DNA of 64,000 nt, from NCBI GenBank assembly GCA_007449985.2, contig VIIQ02000031.1, positions 558,001 through 622,000 on the forward strand, written 5' to 3'. Origin of the DNA: Desmodesmus armatus (Eukaryota > Chlorophyta > Chlorophyceae > Sphaeropleales > Scenedesmaceae). Shown here piece after piece: positions 22,401-31,816 of the stretch (the stretch's first letter is position 1; each line of letters begins with the position of its first letter). A program made the translations under genes and the position numbers. Under the pieces are notes generated by a model, which did not search any database, was not told the origin of the DNA, and saw only the letters and a program-made list of their open reading frames with translations.

Positions 22401-25400
22401 CACCGTGCAGTACATGGCAGTAGGGGCAGTGCAGGACAGTGCGGCGCAATGTGTTGGTGGTGGAAAGCAGTGGAGCTTCTTGTTGTGACTGTGTTGGGAG
22501 CAGTGCACCTTGTGCTGGTCCTCCATGAACATGTCCCCCCCCTCTCCCAGGGCTCAACATTTGAATCATACGAAAGTCAACCCCTGCCCAACCTCCTTTC
22601 CACCCCTGCTCCCATCCCCCCCCCCCCCCCAATTTTGAATCACACAAAAGCTAACCCCATTATCATTTGCACCCCTGCTCCCATGCCACCCCCCCCCCTC
22701 TCCCCCCCGTCCCCCCCCCCAGGACCTGAAGGGCATCAACAGTGTGAAGCTGGGTGCACTCACTGAGGACCTCATGCTCAAGAGCATCAGGAGGCACGAC
22801 GCACGTGAGTAGGCTGACGGACGCACAGCACATGACACAGGCCACATGTTGCACCGCATATGGCTGGCACACAGTGCAGGAAACAGCACAGGGTGCAGTA
22901 CAGGGCACAGCTCGGCACAGCAACATGCATTACTACCCAAAGCACAGCATACAGCACATCAAAGCTCGCATGCAGCGTTGACTACTCGTCTCTGGATGTG
23001 TGGATGTGTCACCTTCATGTCTGTGTGCCCCCCCCCCCCCCCCCCGCCCCGCCCCCTGCAGTGTGGGCTGAGGACGACCCGTATGCTGAGTACAGCAAGG
23101 CCTCCACCAAGAACTGGGCGGCTGAGGAGACTGACACGCGCTTTGAGACAGAGTCAGACATGATGGAGCTCTGCGACCTGGCAGAAATCATGTGGGTGGG
23201 GGGAGAGACGCGGGGGGGGGGGTGGAGGGGGAAGTGTCAGCCGTGCCCAGCATCATGCTTGGCGTGGGCTTCGGCCACAGGGGCTTGGCAGTCTGCTGTC
23301 CTGGGTGCATGGGCCAGCATGCTGCAGACACAGTTGCATGGATGACTTTTTGTATACAGCAGTGGCACAGTCTGTGTGCCTCCTGTTTTTGTAGGTGCCT
23401 CTGCTCTTTTTACCTCCGGTTCCAACCCTGTGCCGTGCATCACTGCGCTTGTCTGCCCCTCTGTCCTTGCTTGTCCGCTGCCTCTGTCCTGGTGTCACTC
23501 CATATCCCAGCGGCACTGTTGATGAGGTGCAGGAGGTGGTGGCCAAGGCGCGCATGTGGAGGTGGAAGCCATACGGGGAGGTCACTCTGCGCTTCACACA
23601 GGACGCAAACGTGAGCACGGGCCGGGTGCAGCTCTGCGGGTGGGGGTCGGGGTCCCTGGTGTGTGTGGAGATGCGGGGTGGTACCCCTGAGGTACTTCCT
23701 GCTGATTTCAAATATGTGGAACGACATCACCACCTGATACAGTGTCAGGGAACACTTGGTGAACCTCACAACCCTGGTGCTTGCTGGCTCAGCGCGGCGC
23801 CAAGGGTTGGACCCTCTTACCAAATGCTTCCTGCAAACTTTCAGCAAATGGTACCAAGACAACCTACTGATACATACTGTCGTGCTTGTTCTGTAATGTG
23901 CTTCCCTGTGCTGTGCTGTGCTGTGCTGTGCTGTGCTGTGCTGTGCTGTGCAGGGTGCTCCCATAGAGGTGATGCAGGACCCCCTGCACTACCCCCACGG
24001 CACCAAGTGGATGGCACCCGGCCCGCTGGGCCAGGTCCACCCGCTGCCTGATGATGACAACATCAAGCTGGAGATGATGAGGGTGGCACGCAACCACAAA
24101 CACATCTACGACATGTACAACTTCGGTGAGCGGACCCTGTGTGTGCCAGGGGTGTGGAGGGTGCGTGTGTGTGTGTGGGGGGGGGGGGGGAGGGGAGGGG
24201 GGATCGGCTTACTCCACTCTGGCTGTTGTTGGTGGATCAAGTTACTCTTCTGCACACAGCTCTACAGGATTCGAAAGCTCCTGATCCCCTTCACCTGGCG
24301 TGTGTCCTTACTACCGCTGGCCTCATGTTTGCAGGAGGGCAACTGCAAGCTTGCTTTGCTCTCTGTTGTGATCATCTGTCGCCCAATCTCACTCCCACTC
24401 CGCCTGCCCTGCTGTCCACCCCCCCCCCCCTCTCTGCTGTCCCTCCCAGACTGGGACCCTGAGCCTGGCAGCGTCAACTGGGTGATCAACCAGCGCATCA
24501 AGCGTGGTGCTCAGCTGCAGGGCAACCAGGTGCTGCGCATTGCTGAAACACTGGAGGAGGTGGAGGCACAGGTGGGTGGGGGGGGGGGGAGGGGGTGCTG
24601 ATGTACAGGGAGCAGAGCTGGGACAAGTGGGGGTTTGGATATGGGTTCTAGATAGGTTTTTGACCAAGCAGAGATAGCTGGCACATCCAGTGCTGCTGCA
24701 GGTCCGGTATTTGCAATTGCAACAGCACAGCACAGCACAGCAGCATCACTAGGCCCCTGCAGGGCATTAAGCCGGCGCTCCCTCCTGCCCCGTGGTCGGA
24801 GCGTGACTAGCTCCTGCACACAGCAACGTCTTTTACCAAGGCGGCCTGCAACCCCCCATTGCAGTGCCAGTCACTTTGAGGGGACAACATGCACTGGAAC
24901 CATCTCCATTTGCACATCAGCTTGTACCCGGGGCCTTGTCAGCGCCCCATGCAAGAGTGCTAGACTCAGGGTTGCATAGGGCCGCATAGGGTTGTACTAG
25001 GCTTGCACAGTGTTGAACTAGGCCTGCAGAGATTTAGGTCATGCGCAAGGGTAGCACGCGTGTTGAACTCCAGTGTGTCTCCCCTCTCCTTCGACACTCC
25101 ATTTGAGTTCTGGAGGGACGGGCCCCTGCGTAAACTCACGTCTTTACTGCTTGTACACTAATGTAGCAGCAGTGATGTTGGTGCACCACAACATCTGGTG
25201 ACACGACGTGGTGGCAAACAAGGCTCCATGTTACACGGCATGTGACGGAGCGGTCCCTTGGCTTACACACACACCCTCACTCCATGTTGACTCATCTTGT
25301 GCCCCACTACTGTTCTTGCAGGTTGAGGCAGAAAAGGCAGCAGCAGCAGCAGCTGCCGCCTCACCCCAACCCCTGGCCACAGTCGCAGAGGCAGCACCAG

Positions 25401-26087
25401 TCAGCAGCAGCAGCAGCGGGGGCAGCTTCGCCTGGCCGTGGCAGCAGCAGCGCGACACGCACCAGCAGCAGCAGCAGCAGCCGGTGGCGGCTGGCAGCAG
25501 CGGCCGTGGCAGCAGTGCGCCCTTTGGCAGCCTGAGCATGGCAGCAATGGCGGCTGGTGGCAGCGGTGTGTGGCTGCCTGGCCCCCTGGCTGGTGCCAGC
25601 TTGTCCCTGGAGGTGGGGCGCGCCAGCAAGGCAGTGCTCAACACCATGGCACGCGCGGCAAGGAGGGCACCTTCCATGCAGGTGGGTGGTCAGAGGGAGA
25701 TTGGCGGGGCGTGGGTTGAGTGGATTTGTGGGGGGTGAGTGCCAATGAAGGTGCGACCCTGTAGTACAGGCGATGGGAGGGGGGCGCACACCCAACCCAT
25801 GGCGCAATTCATCGGTGCATCACAACCCATGGTTAGGTGTATGAGTGTGGGTTGTCAGCAATGCTGCTAATGACCTGTGCATCTTGCGCACCGAGAGCAT
25901 GTTCATATGTTTTCTCTTGCCCGCGACAATCAAGTCTTGATGGTGTGCTTATATCTTGTGCTGTGCTGTGTTGTGCTGTTGTGTGCAGGTCAACAGCGGC
26001 CGCCCTCGCATCAGCAGGCCCGCAGCAGCAGCAGCAGCAGGCAGCACGAAGCGCAGCAGCAACAACAGCAGACGGCAGCAGAGCTAG
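14570..26087 (+). CDS. TIC100: TIC100, MORN-motif subunit of the chloroplast inner-envelope TIC translocon (20 exons)
   Basis: Exons: 14570-14707, 15111-15293, 16153-16248, 16537-16637, 17012-17174, 18019-18188, 18611-18718, 19209-19316, 19723-19871, 20387-20547, 20951-21076, 21455-21568, 22178-22363, 22723-22804, 23062-23191, 23511-23610, 23954-24125, 24450-24571, 25322-25681, 25989-26087. All phases match, giving 955 residues. The ATG follows an in-frame TAA. Residues about 270-360 read WNSYLYEDGTTFEG, then a MORN unit YEGEFQVGYAHGLGQF and HGCG, as in plant TIC100/EMB1211. Residues about 680-730 (VVAKARMWRWKPYGEV, then KWMAPGPLGQV) match the plant motif AKARM...WMAPG. The C-terminus is Ser/Gln/Ala-rich. 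There is no obvious transit peptide, as I recall for plant TIC100. TIC100 works with TIC20, TIC56 and TIC214 in preprotein import. The introns are odd: long G and C tracts and duplicated exon edges. The last exon is the least certain. Confidence 0.87.
15978..16001 (+). repeat. CTG trinucleotide run in TIC100 intron 2
   Basis: About eight CTG units in a row in the intron, not translated in the model. Confidence 0.8.
17227..17594 (+). repeat. Three decaying tandem copies of the 3' end of TIC100 exon 5
   Basis: Exon 5 ends with a segment at 17112-17174 coding HVESEDVRNALWATDEFESDE, followed by its donor gtgggctg. The next intron repeats it. Copy 2 at 17227-17298 is nearly intact and keeps the donor. 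Copy 3 at about 17376-17455 and copy 4 at about 17521-17594 are increasingly eroded. Parts of the flanking intron (gctgaggttgag...) are also repeated. Copy 2 lacks a convincing acceptor, so it is probably not an exon. Confidence 0.8.
17915..17946 (+). repeat. Dispersed ~30-nt element, copy 1 (TIC100 intron 5)
   Basis: Core CTGGATGCACTCC then TTGTGTCTACACACA. Four copies occur in the window: this one, 18193-18220, 18883-18914 and 26317-26345. Confidence 0.75.
18193..18220 (-). repeat. Dispersed ~30-nt element, copy 2 (TIC100 intron 6)
   Basis: Reverse orientation of the element at 17915. It begins immediately inside the intron, overlapping the donor context of exon 6 (ac|gtgagtgtgtagacacc). 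Confidence 0.7.
18883..18914 (-). repeat. Dispersed ~30-nt element, copy 3 (TIC100 intron 7)
   Basis: Reads gtgtgtagacacagg then aagtgcatccagc; reverse orientation relative to copy 1, with one or two differences. Confidence 0.7.
19013..19036 (+). repeat. CAT trinucleotide run in TIC100 intron 7
   Basis: About eight TCA/CAT units in a row within the intron. Confidence 0.8.
19347..19403 (+). repeat. (GT)n microsatellite in TIC100 intron 8
   Basis: About 28 GT units with one TT interruption near the start, followed by a G run. Likely polymorphic. Confidence 0.9.
20117..20166 (+). repeat. Duplicated 5' edge of TIC100 exon 10 inside intron 9
   Basis: After a CTGCAG acceptor this copy codes GEAESVLVTVRDNDATSP, the same as the start of true exon 10 at 20387. 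It then runs into a (CCCCTG)n tract with no usable donor. Nucleotide differences are mostly at third positions. Confidence 0.85.
21892..21947 (+). repeat. Duplicated 5' edge of TIC100 exon 13 inside intron 12
   Basis: The sequence acaggacaagatagac and what follows codes DKIDENEDEEAILRA, paralleling true exon 13 at 22178 (DKIDESEDKEAILGA). It keeps the CAACAG acceptor context but then diverges. Confidence 0.85.
22560..22697 (+). repeat. Tandem duplication within TIC100 intron 13
   Basis: Two copies of about 70 nt (22560-22632 and 22634-22697), both starting TTGAATCA and ending CACCCCTGCTCCCAT followed by a C tract. They lie directly upstream of the exon 14 acceptor. Confidence 0.75.
23906..23950 (+). 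repeat. (CTGTG)9 microsatellite abutting the exon 17 acceptor
   Basis: Nine perfect CTGTG units run directly into CAG|GG at the acceptor of exon 17 (23954), so the repeat serves as the polypyrimidine region. Confidence 0.85.
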
Positions 26088-26246
26088 TCGCCAAAGCGGT
26101 GCCTGTGCGCAGCAGCAGCAGCAGCGTTGTAGAAGTATGCTAGCAACCATTGTGCTGCAAGGACGCTGGAGGCGTGCAGGAACGTCTACAGCCCCAGCAT
26201 TTTGGCATTGTTGCTGTGGGGTTGTGTGCGGTGTGCTGTGCGCTGA

Positions 26247-26251
26247 TGTAA
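26247..26251 (+). terminator. TIC100: Probable poly(A) signal TGTAA of TIC100
   Basis: First TGTAA after the TIC100 stop at 26087, 160 nt downstream. Confidence 0.45.
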
Positions 26252-27269
26252 CAGTGGCCAGCACTGTGGGGTGTGCTGCACAACAGCAGGCCAGCTGAGC
26301 CGCAGTAGCAGCAGGGCTGGATGGACTCCTTGTGTCTACACACAGAGCCACTGCCATACAGCTCACCAGCACAAACCATGCATTACTGGCGCCTGCATCA
26401 GCGGTGCCAGCAGCAGCAATGGCACAGGCTCATCAGTAGGGCCAGTGACGGCAGGGCCAGCACAGGCTGCATGGGAGTTGGCCCAGGCAGTTGGCGTCAT
26501 GGGGTGTGCGTGGGGTTGGGTGTGGGTTGTGTCATGTACTCATGTAAGACTTATTGCTCACCAGTCGGCTGCTTTGCTGGTTGAGCAATGACAGTATGGT
26601 CGCCTTTGCAGGCATAGAAGGTTTTGCAATACAGTGGCCCTCAGGGGGTGACCTGCATGCGTGACAGGGCAGGGCAGAGGGGGCAGGAGCCTGGGTAAGC
26701 CTTCAATTGGCAATTGAATTGCGCCAGCAAATACAGCCGTGAAGGTAGTGGGTACTGGTGTCAAATTGACGACGAAGGAGTTCACTGCCCACACAACCTG
26801 ACTTCTGCAACAGTTTGAGACAGTGCTAGTTGCAACATACCAGAAATTTAGGGTGTCATCATAAAGCAGGACTTGTCCAGCAGAAGTGTTTGTGGTCAAC
26901 CACATTCACCTGGCTTTTGCTGGCAGGCCAGCCATTCGTATTGCAGCATGAATATGATGAATGATTCAATCAAATTCAGTGCTACCGATAAAGCATAATT
27001 CTTAGGCCACCAGCCTGTGGCTCCTGCAGGGGCGGCCACTGGAAGCTGTCATAGGGTTCTATACTGAAAAACCTGCCAGGTTGTCGGTGGAACTTGCTTC
27101 ATTTACCCACACCCTGTCTTGACACCATCAATTCTGGCACCCAACAGCAGAACAGCTTTTTCAGCAGATTCTTACAATTGCAATTGCAGTGCAGCAGCCA
27201 ACCACCTGCGACACTTCTGCACACAGCTATACGGTTCAGTGTCGGTCATTTGTTCATCTACATCTCACG
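26252..27269. other. Intergenic region between TIC100 and the plastid-protein gene
   Basis: Apart from the dispersed element at 26317-26345 and a second TGTAA near 26544, nothing recognisable. The part from about 26700 to 27100 is less GC-rich, as expected for a promoter and leader of the next gene. No TATA box was identified. Confidence 0.5.
26317..26345 (+). repeat. Dispersed ~30-nt element, copy 4 (downstream of TIC100)
   Basis: Reads ctggatggactcc then ttgtgtctacacaca, same orientation as copy 1 at 17915. Lies just beyond the TIC100 poly(A) signal. Confidence 0.75.
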
Positions 27270-29136
27270 ATGCTTTCTGCAAAGTCGTCCTGCTGCAGCG
27301 CAAGGATTGGGCAGTACAGCCGCTCAGCAGCAGCGCCTCACAGGCCCTTAGTTGTCCGCAGTTCCAGCAGGAAAGCAGATTCCGTCAAGTTCTATAAGGT
27401 TTCAAGCAGCGCTGTTGCCTCTTCAACAAGTTGCGAGCTGCTCAAGTCACCAGCTGGTGCACCAATCACCAACCACCACAGCTACCAGGTCGCTAGCGAG
27501 ACGACGTTCATCAAGGACACCACCACCATCAGCATCCCTAACGACTGCAATGATTCAACCACCATGAAGCACTCCCAGCTGTTCCTCGTGCTGGCGCCTT
27601 TTTCTGCAGCCACAGCATTCGCAGAGGCTGGTGAGTGTGGCAAGCATTTGTTAAGACTTAAAAGCATTACAAACCCTCAGAACATTACTTATTCAAGCGC
27701 AGCTCGTGTGCAGCTTGAACTATCTGCATGTAGTGCTGTAGCAGTTCCAGTCGCTGCTGCCACACAGCATGCTCTGTGAGAACTGTTCAGTATATCTCGG
27801 GCTGACATGCTGCCTGCCCCTGCTGTTTTTGCTGCTGTGGTCTGCAGGTCCTGTCGGGTGGGGCGGCCTGCTGGTGCTGGGGTCGATGATGGCATCATGG
27901 CTTGTTCCCGGCATCCCCAAGGCCATCTGCACACATGCACTGCAGCAGGTGCGTACAGGCTTGGTTGCTGCTGCCAACGGTCCACCGACATCTGTACCCC
28001 CTAATACTGTTAGAAGTTTTGCATATGAGCTCTCCATCGAGGGCTGCAGTCTAGCAGCGCAGCCAATAGATATGGCAGCAGCTGCTGTCGAATGGTGTGG
28101 GCTTCAACAACAGTGGCTGTGGTGTATGCGACACGTCAGCACACCAGCCAACCTCAGGATGAATAAAGATTTGCCAGCTTGCCTGCAGCACATTCTGCAC
28201 TTGTGTATCGCAATAGCGGCAGAAGGCGCTCCTAACTTGAAGCACTGTCTTCAATGCTGAGGACTGTTTTGTCTGCCCCTGCTGCTGTTTTTGTCACTCA
28301 CCTCCCCACTGATGCAGCTGGTTGGAGCATTCAAGAGTCGTGGACAGCCCTCCACCAAGCCCCACAGTGCCCCCCTGGCCCAGGTGCCCGCTGCTGCCAG
28401 CCCCACCATCAAGCCCAGTCCCATCAGCCACCCATTGGTCTTCACCTCGCACAAGAACACCACGCGCAAGGCTGAGGCAAGCAAGGACTCCACCCAGCTG
28501 CCCGCGGGCCAGGGTATGAAGACAGTGGCATCCCACGCAATCCTGCTGGACTCAAAGGAGCAGCAGGACGAGGAGATCAGCAGCACAGCAGAGCTCTGGA
28601 GCTCACAGTCTGCCCCCACCGTGACTGCTGCTGTGAAGACAGCTGTGGCATCCAAGCAGGCAGCTCCCCTGCAGGTCAAGTCTGCTGCTGTTGCCAGCTT
28701 TGCCAGCAGTGCCCCTGGCGGTGAGGCCCACGCTGCTGAGCAGGTGGCCATGCCTGTGTCCTCAACCATGCGTGTGGCGCTGCTTGCCATCTGCCTGCGC
28801 CTGGCCCCAGAGGAGACCCGCAAGCAGCCCGGTGGCCTCATCTACAGCAGCAGCGACCTGGCCCTGGCACCTGGAGGCTCCTACTGGTGCAACGCAGGCA
28901 ACGCTGAGCGCCTGGCCAAGGTGCAGGGGCAGGTGCAGAACGACTTCCTGCCCGCCAGCGCTGCAGACGACAGCGGCCTGCCCCGCCTGGAGGTGTCCAG
29001 CATGGCGGACATATTCAAGCAGCAGTGGAAGGCGCTGCGGGTGTATGCAACCACCCCAAGCGGCTGGCCAACAGAGGGCAAGCTGGTGACCTTTGGTGAC
29101 CTGCAGGTGGTGGCTGCCTATGGGATCCAGGGCTAA
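27270..29136 (+). CDS. Predicted plastid-targeted membrane protein of unknown function (three exons, 426 aa)
   Basis: Exons 27270-27630, 27848-27948 and 28318-29136 (TAA) chain in phase. I chose ATG 27270 because the following residues (MLSAKSSCCSARIGQYSRSA, then many Arg/Ser) look like a chloroplast transit peptide. An upstream in-frame ATG 81 nt earlier is possible. At residues about 99-120 a second hydrophobic stretch (MKHSQLFLVLAPFSAATAFA) ending in AxA resembles a thylakoid-transfer or signal-peptidase site. Exon 2 gives one transmembrane helix (GWGGLLVLGSMMASWLVPG). The long Ser/Ala/Lys-rich middle is probably disordered. The C-terminal about 120 residues look folded (SSTMRVALLAICLRLAPEE ... 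DIFKQQWKALRVYATTPSGW). I do not recognise the family. A stroma- or lumen-facing anchored protein is the best guess. Confidence 0.65.
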
Positions 29137-30687
29137 GGTACCTCAGGTAAAGCTGTTGGAGCAGAGAGCTGCCGCAGCTGTGAAACGGATGCCAGCGGTG
29201 GCAGGCGCATGGATGGCGTGGTGATTCAGCAGCTTGGGGTGTGAGCCGCTCACCTTGAAGGCCCTTGCCTGACAGGTGTCAGAGTTGTGACCAGTTGTGA
29301 CCGAAACGAAGCTGGTGTGTGTTTGGCAGAGAATCGCTCAGCGGTTGGACCGCACAGCTTGCAGCTTGTGACTAGGGTGTGATGTTATGCCCTTCTGGCA
29401 TTGTGACCGGCCTCAGCAGTTGGTGAGATCCAGCCTGCTCATTTGACTAGCAGTTCCTGACTGCAGGCGAGTTTTAAAGTCTGTTTTGTGGGAGCAGCTG
29501 TGTGTTCAGCAATGCTGTATGGTGTTTTTTATCCGGCTCGGGATGAATACGGCCTTTGCAGGGGCAACGATTGCCGCTGTTGCTATGCGGTGCTGGATGG
29601 TGGCCCACCACCATTGTTGGGTCGACTTGACCTCGGAGGCAGCTGCTGCAGTAGTGAGTTTGACCCGCTTTCCACAGAGCTATGATTCAATCACAGGCTG
29701 TGGTGAGTCTGTTCCTGTGTGGGGGCTTTACCACTGTTGAGGCTAGGTGTGGGTGTACAGCTTGTGGGCCATGTGTTCGCACCCTGTGGTGCTGACAGTT
29801 CGAGCAGGGCCTGCCATGGCAACACACATCCGAAGCTGGTGTGTCAGGTGTCTTTTTCTGTACAGCAGGATTTGTGTGTGTATCTGGACAGTGTTTCAAT
29901 CACGCGCTCTTCTGTGCATGCTGGATGGCTGCTTGTATATTTGTACCGTGTATGCTGGGTGGCTGCTTTGCTTTGTATGCTGGATGGGTGCCTGCATACG
30001 TGTATTTGTATGCAGAGTGTTTGCTGGGCCTGGTGAATGCTGATTGTGGCACTGCCAGGCTTAGGCGCCACTCTGTGGGGCCGCAGTATGCAGGTTGCAT
30101 GGCAGTGTGTTTGTGCAGAATAACTGTTGGCATGTATTTGTATGCAGAGTGTTGCTGGGCCTGGTGAATGCTGATTGTGGCACTGCCAGGCTTAGGCGAC
30201 ACTCTGTGGGGCCGCAGTATGCAGGTTGCATGGCAGCGTGTTTGTGCAGAATCACTGTTGGCATGTATTTGTATGCAGAGTGTTGCTGGGTCTGGTGAAT
30301 GCTGATTGTGGCACTGCCAGGCTTGGGCGACACTCTGTGGGGCCGCAGTATGCAGGTTGCATGGCAGCGTGTTTGTGCAGAACCACTGTTGGCATGTATT
30401 TGTACGCAGAGTGTTGCTGGGCCTGGTGAATGCTGATTGTGGCACTGCCAGGCTTAGGCGACACTCTGGGCAGCCACAGTGCGATGCTGGGGTTCCTACG
30501 GCCTGGATGCTTGCTGGTTAGAAGAAAAGGCACTGACTAAGTTCATGTCCTGTTTCTCAGTTTGGCAGACCCTGCCATGATGGTTAGTGGCAGCCAATCA
30601 ACCGTTGCAGAGCGGCCTGCCATGTTGAGTGTGTGCTTTGTTCATGACGTTGCAACTGAGTGGCCTCAAGTGACCTAAGTTGAGGCA
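29137..30687 (+). other. GT-rich downstream tract, probable long 3' UTR of the plastid-protein gene
   Basis: The sense strand is GT-rich with no exon chain. The first TGTAA after the stop at 29136 is at 30688, implying a 3' UTR of about 1.55 kb that would contain the 131-bp tandem array. The claim rests on composition and the missing signal only. Confidence 0.4.
30001..30470 (+). repeat. 131-bp tandem repeat, about 3.5 units
   Basis: Units start at 30001, 30133, 30264 and 30395 with tgtatttgta(t/c)gcagagtg and share gctgattgtggcactgccag and a block gccgcagtatgcaggttgc. Units 2-4 are spaced exactly 131 bp; the first is one base longer. Copies differ at a few sites only. The repeating open frames on both strands are by-products. 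Confidence 0.92.
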
Positions 30688-30692
30688 TGTAA
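30688..30692 (+). terminator. Probable poly(A) signal TGTAA of the plastid-protein gene
   Basis: First TGTAA downstream of the stop at 29136; another follows near 30745. Confidence 0.35.
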
Positions 30693-31082
30693 GGGACAAC
30701 CTTGATCTGCATCATAGGCAACATGATGTTGCCTGCCATGAGACTGTAACATATGTGGCGAGAGGTGAGAAGATAGAAAGCACATCTCCAGTTGCAGCAG
30801 CAGTCCCTTGCTTCGAAGCACATCTCTCATAGCATGACAACCGCAACGCCCCCCTTCACTGGCATGCATGTGGTACACAAGTGGTTATTCCCTCCCCCTT
30901 TCAACAGCTAGCATAGTCTAGCCCTTGTCGGCACTGAACCAGTCTGCAGTACTCAAGCGCACACACACCCTGGAACACTTCCCTGAAAGCGTGAACAATG
31001 CTGCTGCACAGCCAACTACTGCTTGGCTGGCACACACTCCTACCCCAACAAGACAAGCCACTATCCAACCTTTCCATCGGGT
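30693..31082. other. Intergenic spacer before the first histone pair
   Basis: Nothing recognisable between the putative poly(A) signal at 30688 and the H2B 3' element. Confidence 0.5.
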
Positions 31083-31087
31083 TTGGT

Positions 31088-31103
31088 GGTGTCGAAAGAC
31101 ACC
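31088..31103 (-). terminator. H2B: Histone 3' stem-loop of H2B copy 1
   Basis: On the minus strand GGTGTC-TTTC-GACACC, preceded by ACCCAAAAT and followed about 10 nt later by TGGAAAGG. The loop is TTTC here and in the second H2B; the other histone genes have TCTC. Confidence 0.9.
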
Positions 31104-31154
31104 ATTTTGGGTGGGGTGCAGCAAGGTACACAAGGTACTGCTGCTGCTGCCTGC

Positions 31155-31520
31155 TTAGGCAGAGGTGAACTTGGTCACAGCCTTGGTGCCCTCAGACACG
31201 GCGTGCTTGGCCAGCTCTCCGGGCAGGATCAGGCGCACAGCGGTCTGGATCTCGCGGGAGGTGATGGTGGGCTTCTTGTTGTACCTGGCCAGGCGGGAGG
31301 CCTCGCTGGCAATCTTCTCAAAGATGTCGTTGATGAAGGAGTTCATGATGGACATGGCCTTGGAGCTGATGCCAGTGTCGGGGTGCACCTGCTTGAGCAC
31401 CTTGTAGATGTAGATCTTGTAGGTCTCGGCCTTGGAGACCTTCTTCTTCTTCTTGGCGTCAGTGGTCTTCTTGGCAGGAGCCTTGGCAGGGGCCTTCTCG
31501 GCAGCCTTGGGAGGGGCCAT
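31155..31520 (-). CDS. H2B: Histone H2B, copy 1
   Basis: 121 residues, no intron. The N-terminal tail is Lys/Ala/Pro-rich ([18 protein letters not shown]). The histone-fold core is typical: [20 protein letters not shown], then [20 protein letters not shown], and the C-terminal helix ends [11 protein letters not shown]2B pairs with H2A in the nucleosome. It is transcribed divergently from H2A at 31817 across a 296-bp shared promoter. The protein is identical to that of copy 2 at 57829 with only silent base changes. The stop is followed within about 50 nt by the histone stem-loop, so the message is probably non-polyadenylated. Confidence 0.98.
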   Translation of the reverse strand: MAPPKAAEKAPAKAPAKKTTDAKKKKKVSKAETYKIYIYKVLKQVHPDTGISSKAMSIMNSFINDIFEKIASEASRLARYNKKPTITSREIQTAVRLILPGELAKHAVSEGTKAVTKFTSA

Positions 31521-31816
31521 GATTGCTTGTTGGTGGATCGAGTGTGAAGGCGTAGAAGTCAGTAAGAGCGATTGTGGGTTGATGGTGCAGCGCGAGAGGC
31601 TTTATAGCGCCCCGTGTTGCGGTGAGACTCAAACTGCCTCGACTCGGACTCAGACTCAGACTCAGAGTTGAGTCTGAGGCGTTGTTCGTGCTCGCAGGGC
31701 CCGGCCGTCTGTCTATAAAAGGGCGTTGTGAGGCCTTCTATAGACATATCAAGCTTACTGACAACCAACACTCCCCACTTCCCCACTTCCCCTCACCCTC
31801 AACAACAGCAACAACC
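31521..31816. promoter_or_regulatory. Divergent H2B/H2A promoter, copy 1
   Basis: Two TATA boxes face outward: TATAAA on the minus strand (31601-31606) for H2B and TATAAAA at 31714-31720 for H2A. Between them, at about 31637-31680, lies a cluster of ACTCAG repeats (GACTCAG three times) followed by the inverted form TTGAGTCTGAGG. The same hexamer occurs in all histone promoters of the window. Confidence 0.8.

Noticed and set aside
30061..30445. Repetitive proteins encoded in the 131-bp array
   Set aside because: The array spacing of 131 is not a multiple of three, so no single frame is conserved through it. The frames are by-products.
31023..31547. Plus-strand 174-aa Leu/Gly-rich frame over H2B
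   Set aside because: Antisense shadow of the H2B gene; the same shadow appears at the second copy. Similar shadows over H3 (34720-35202) and H4 were also dropped.
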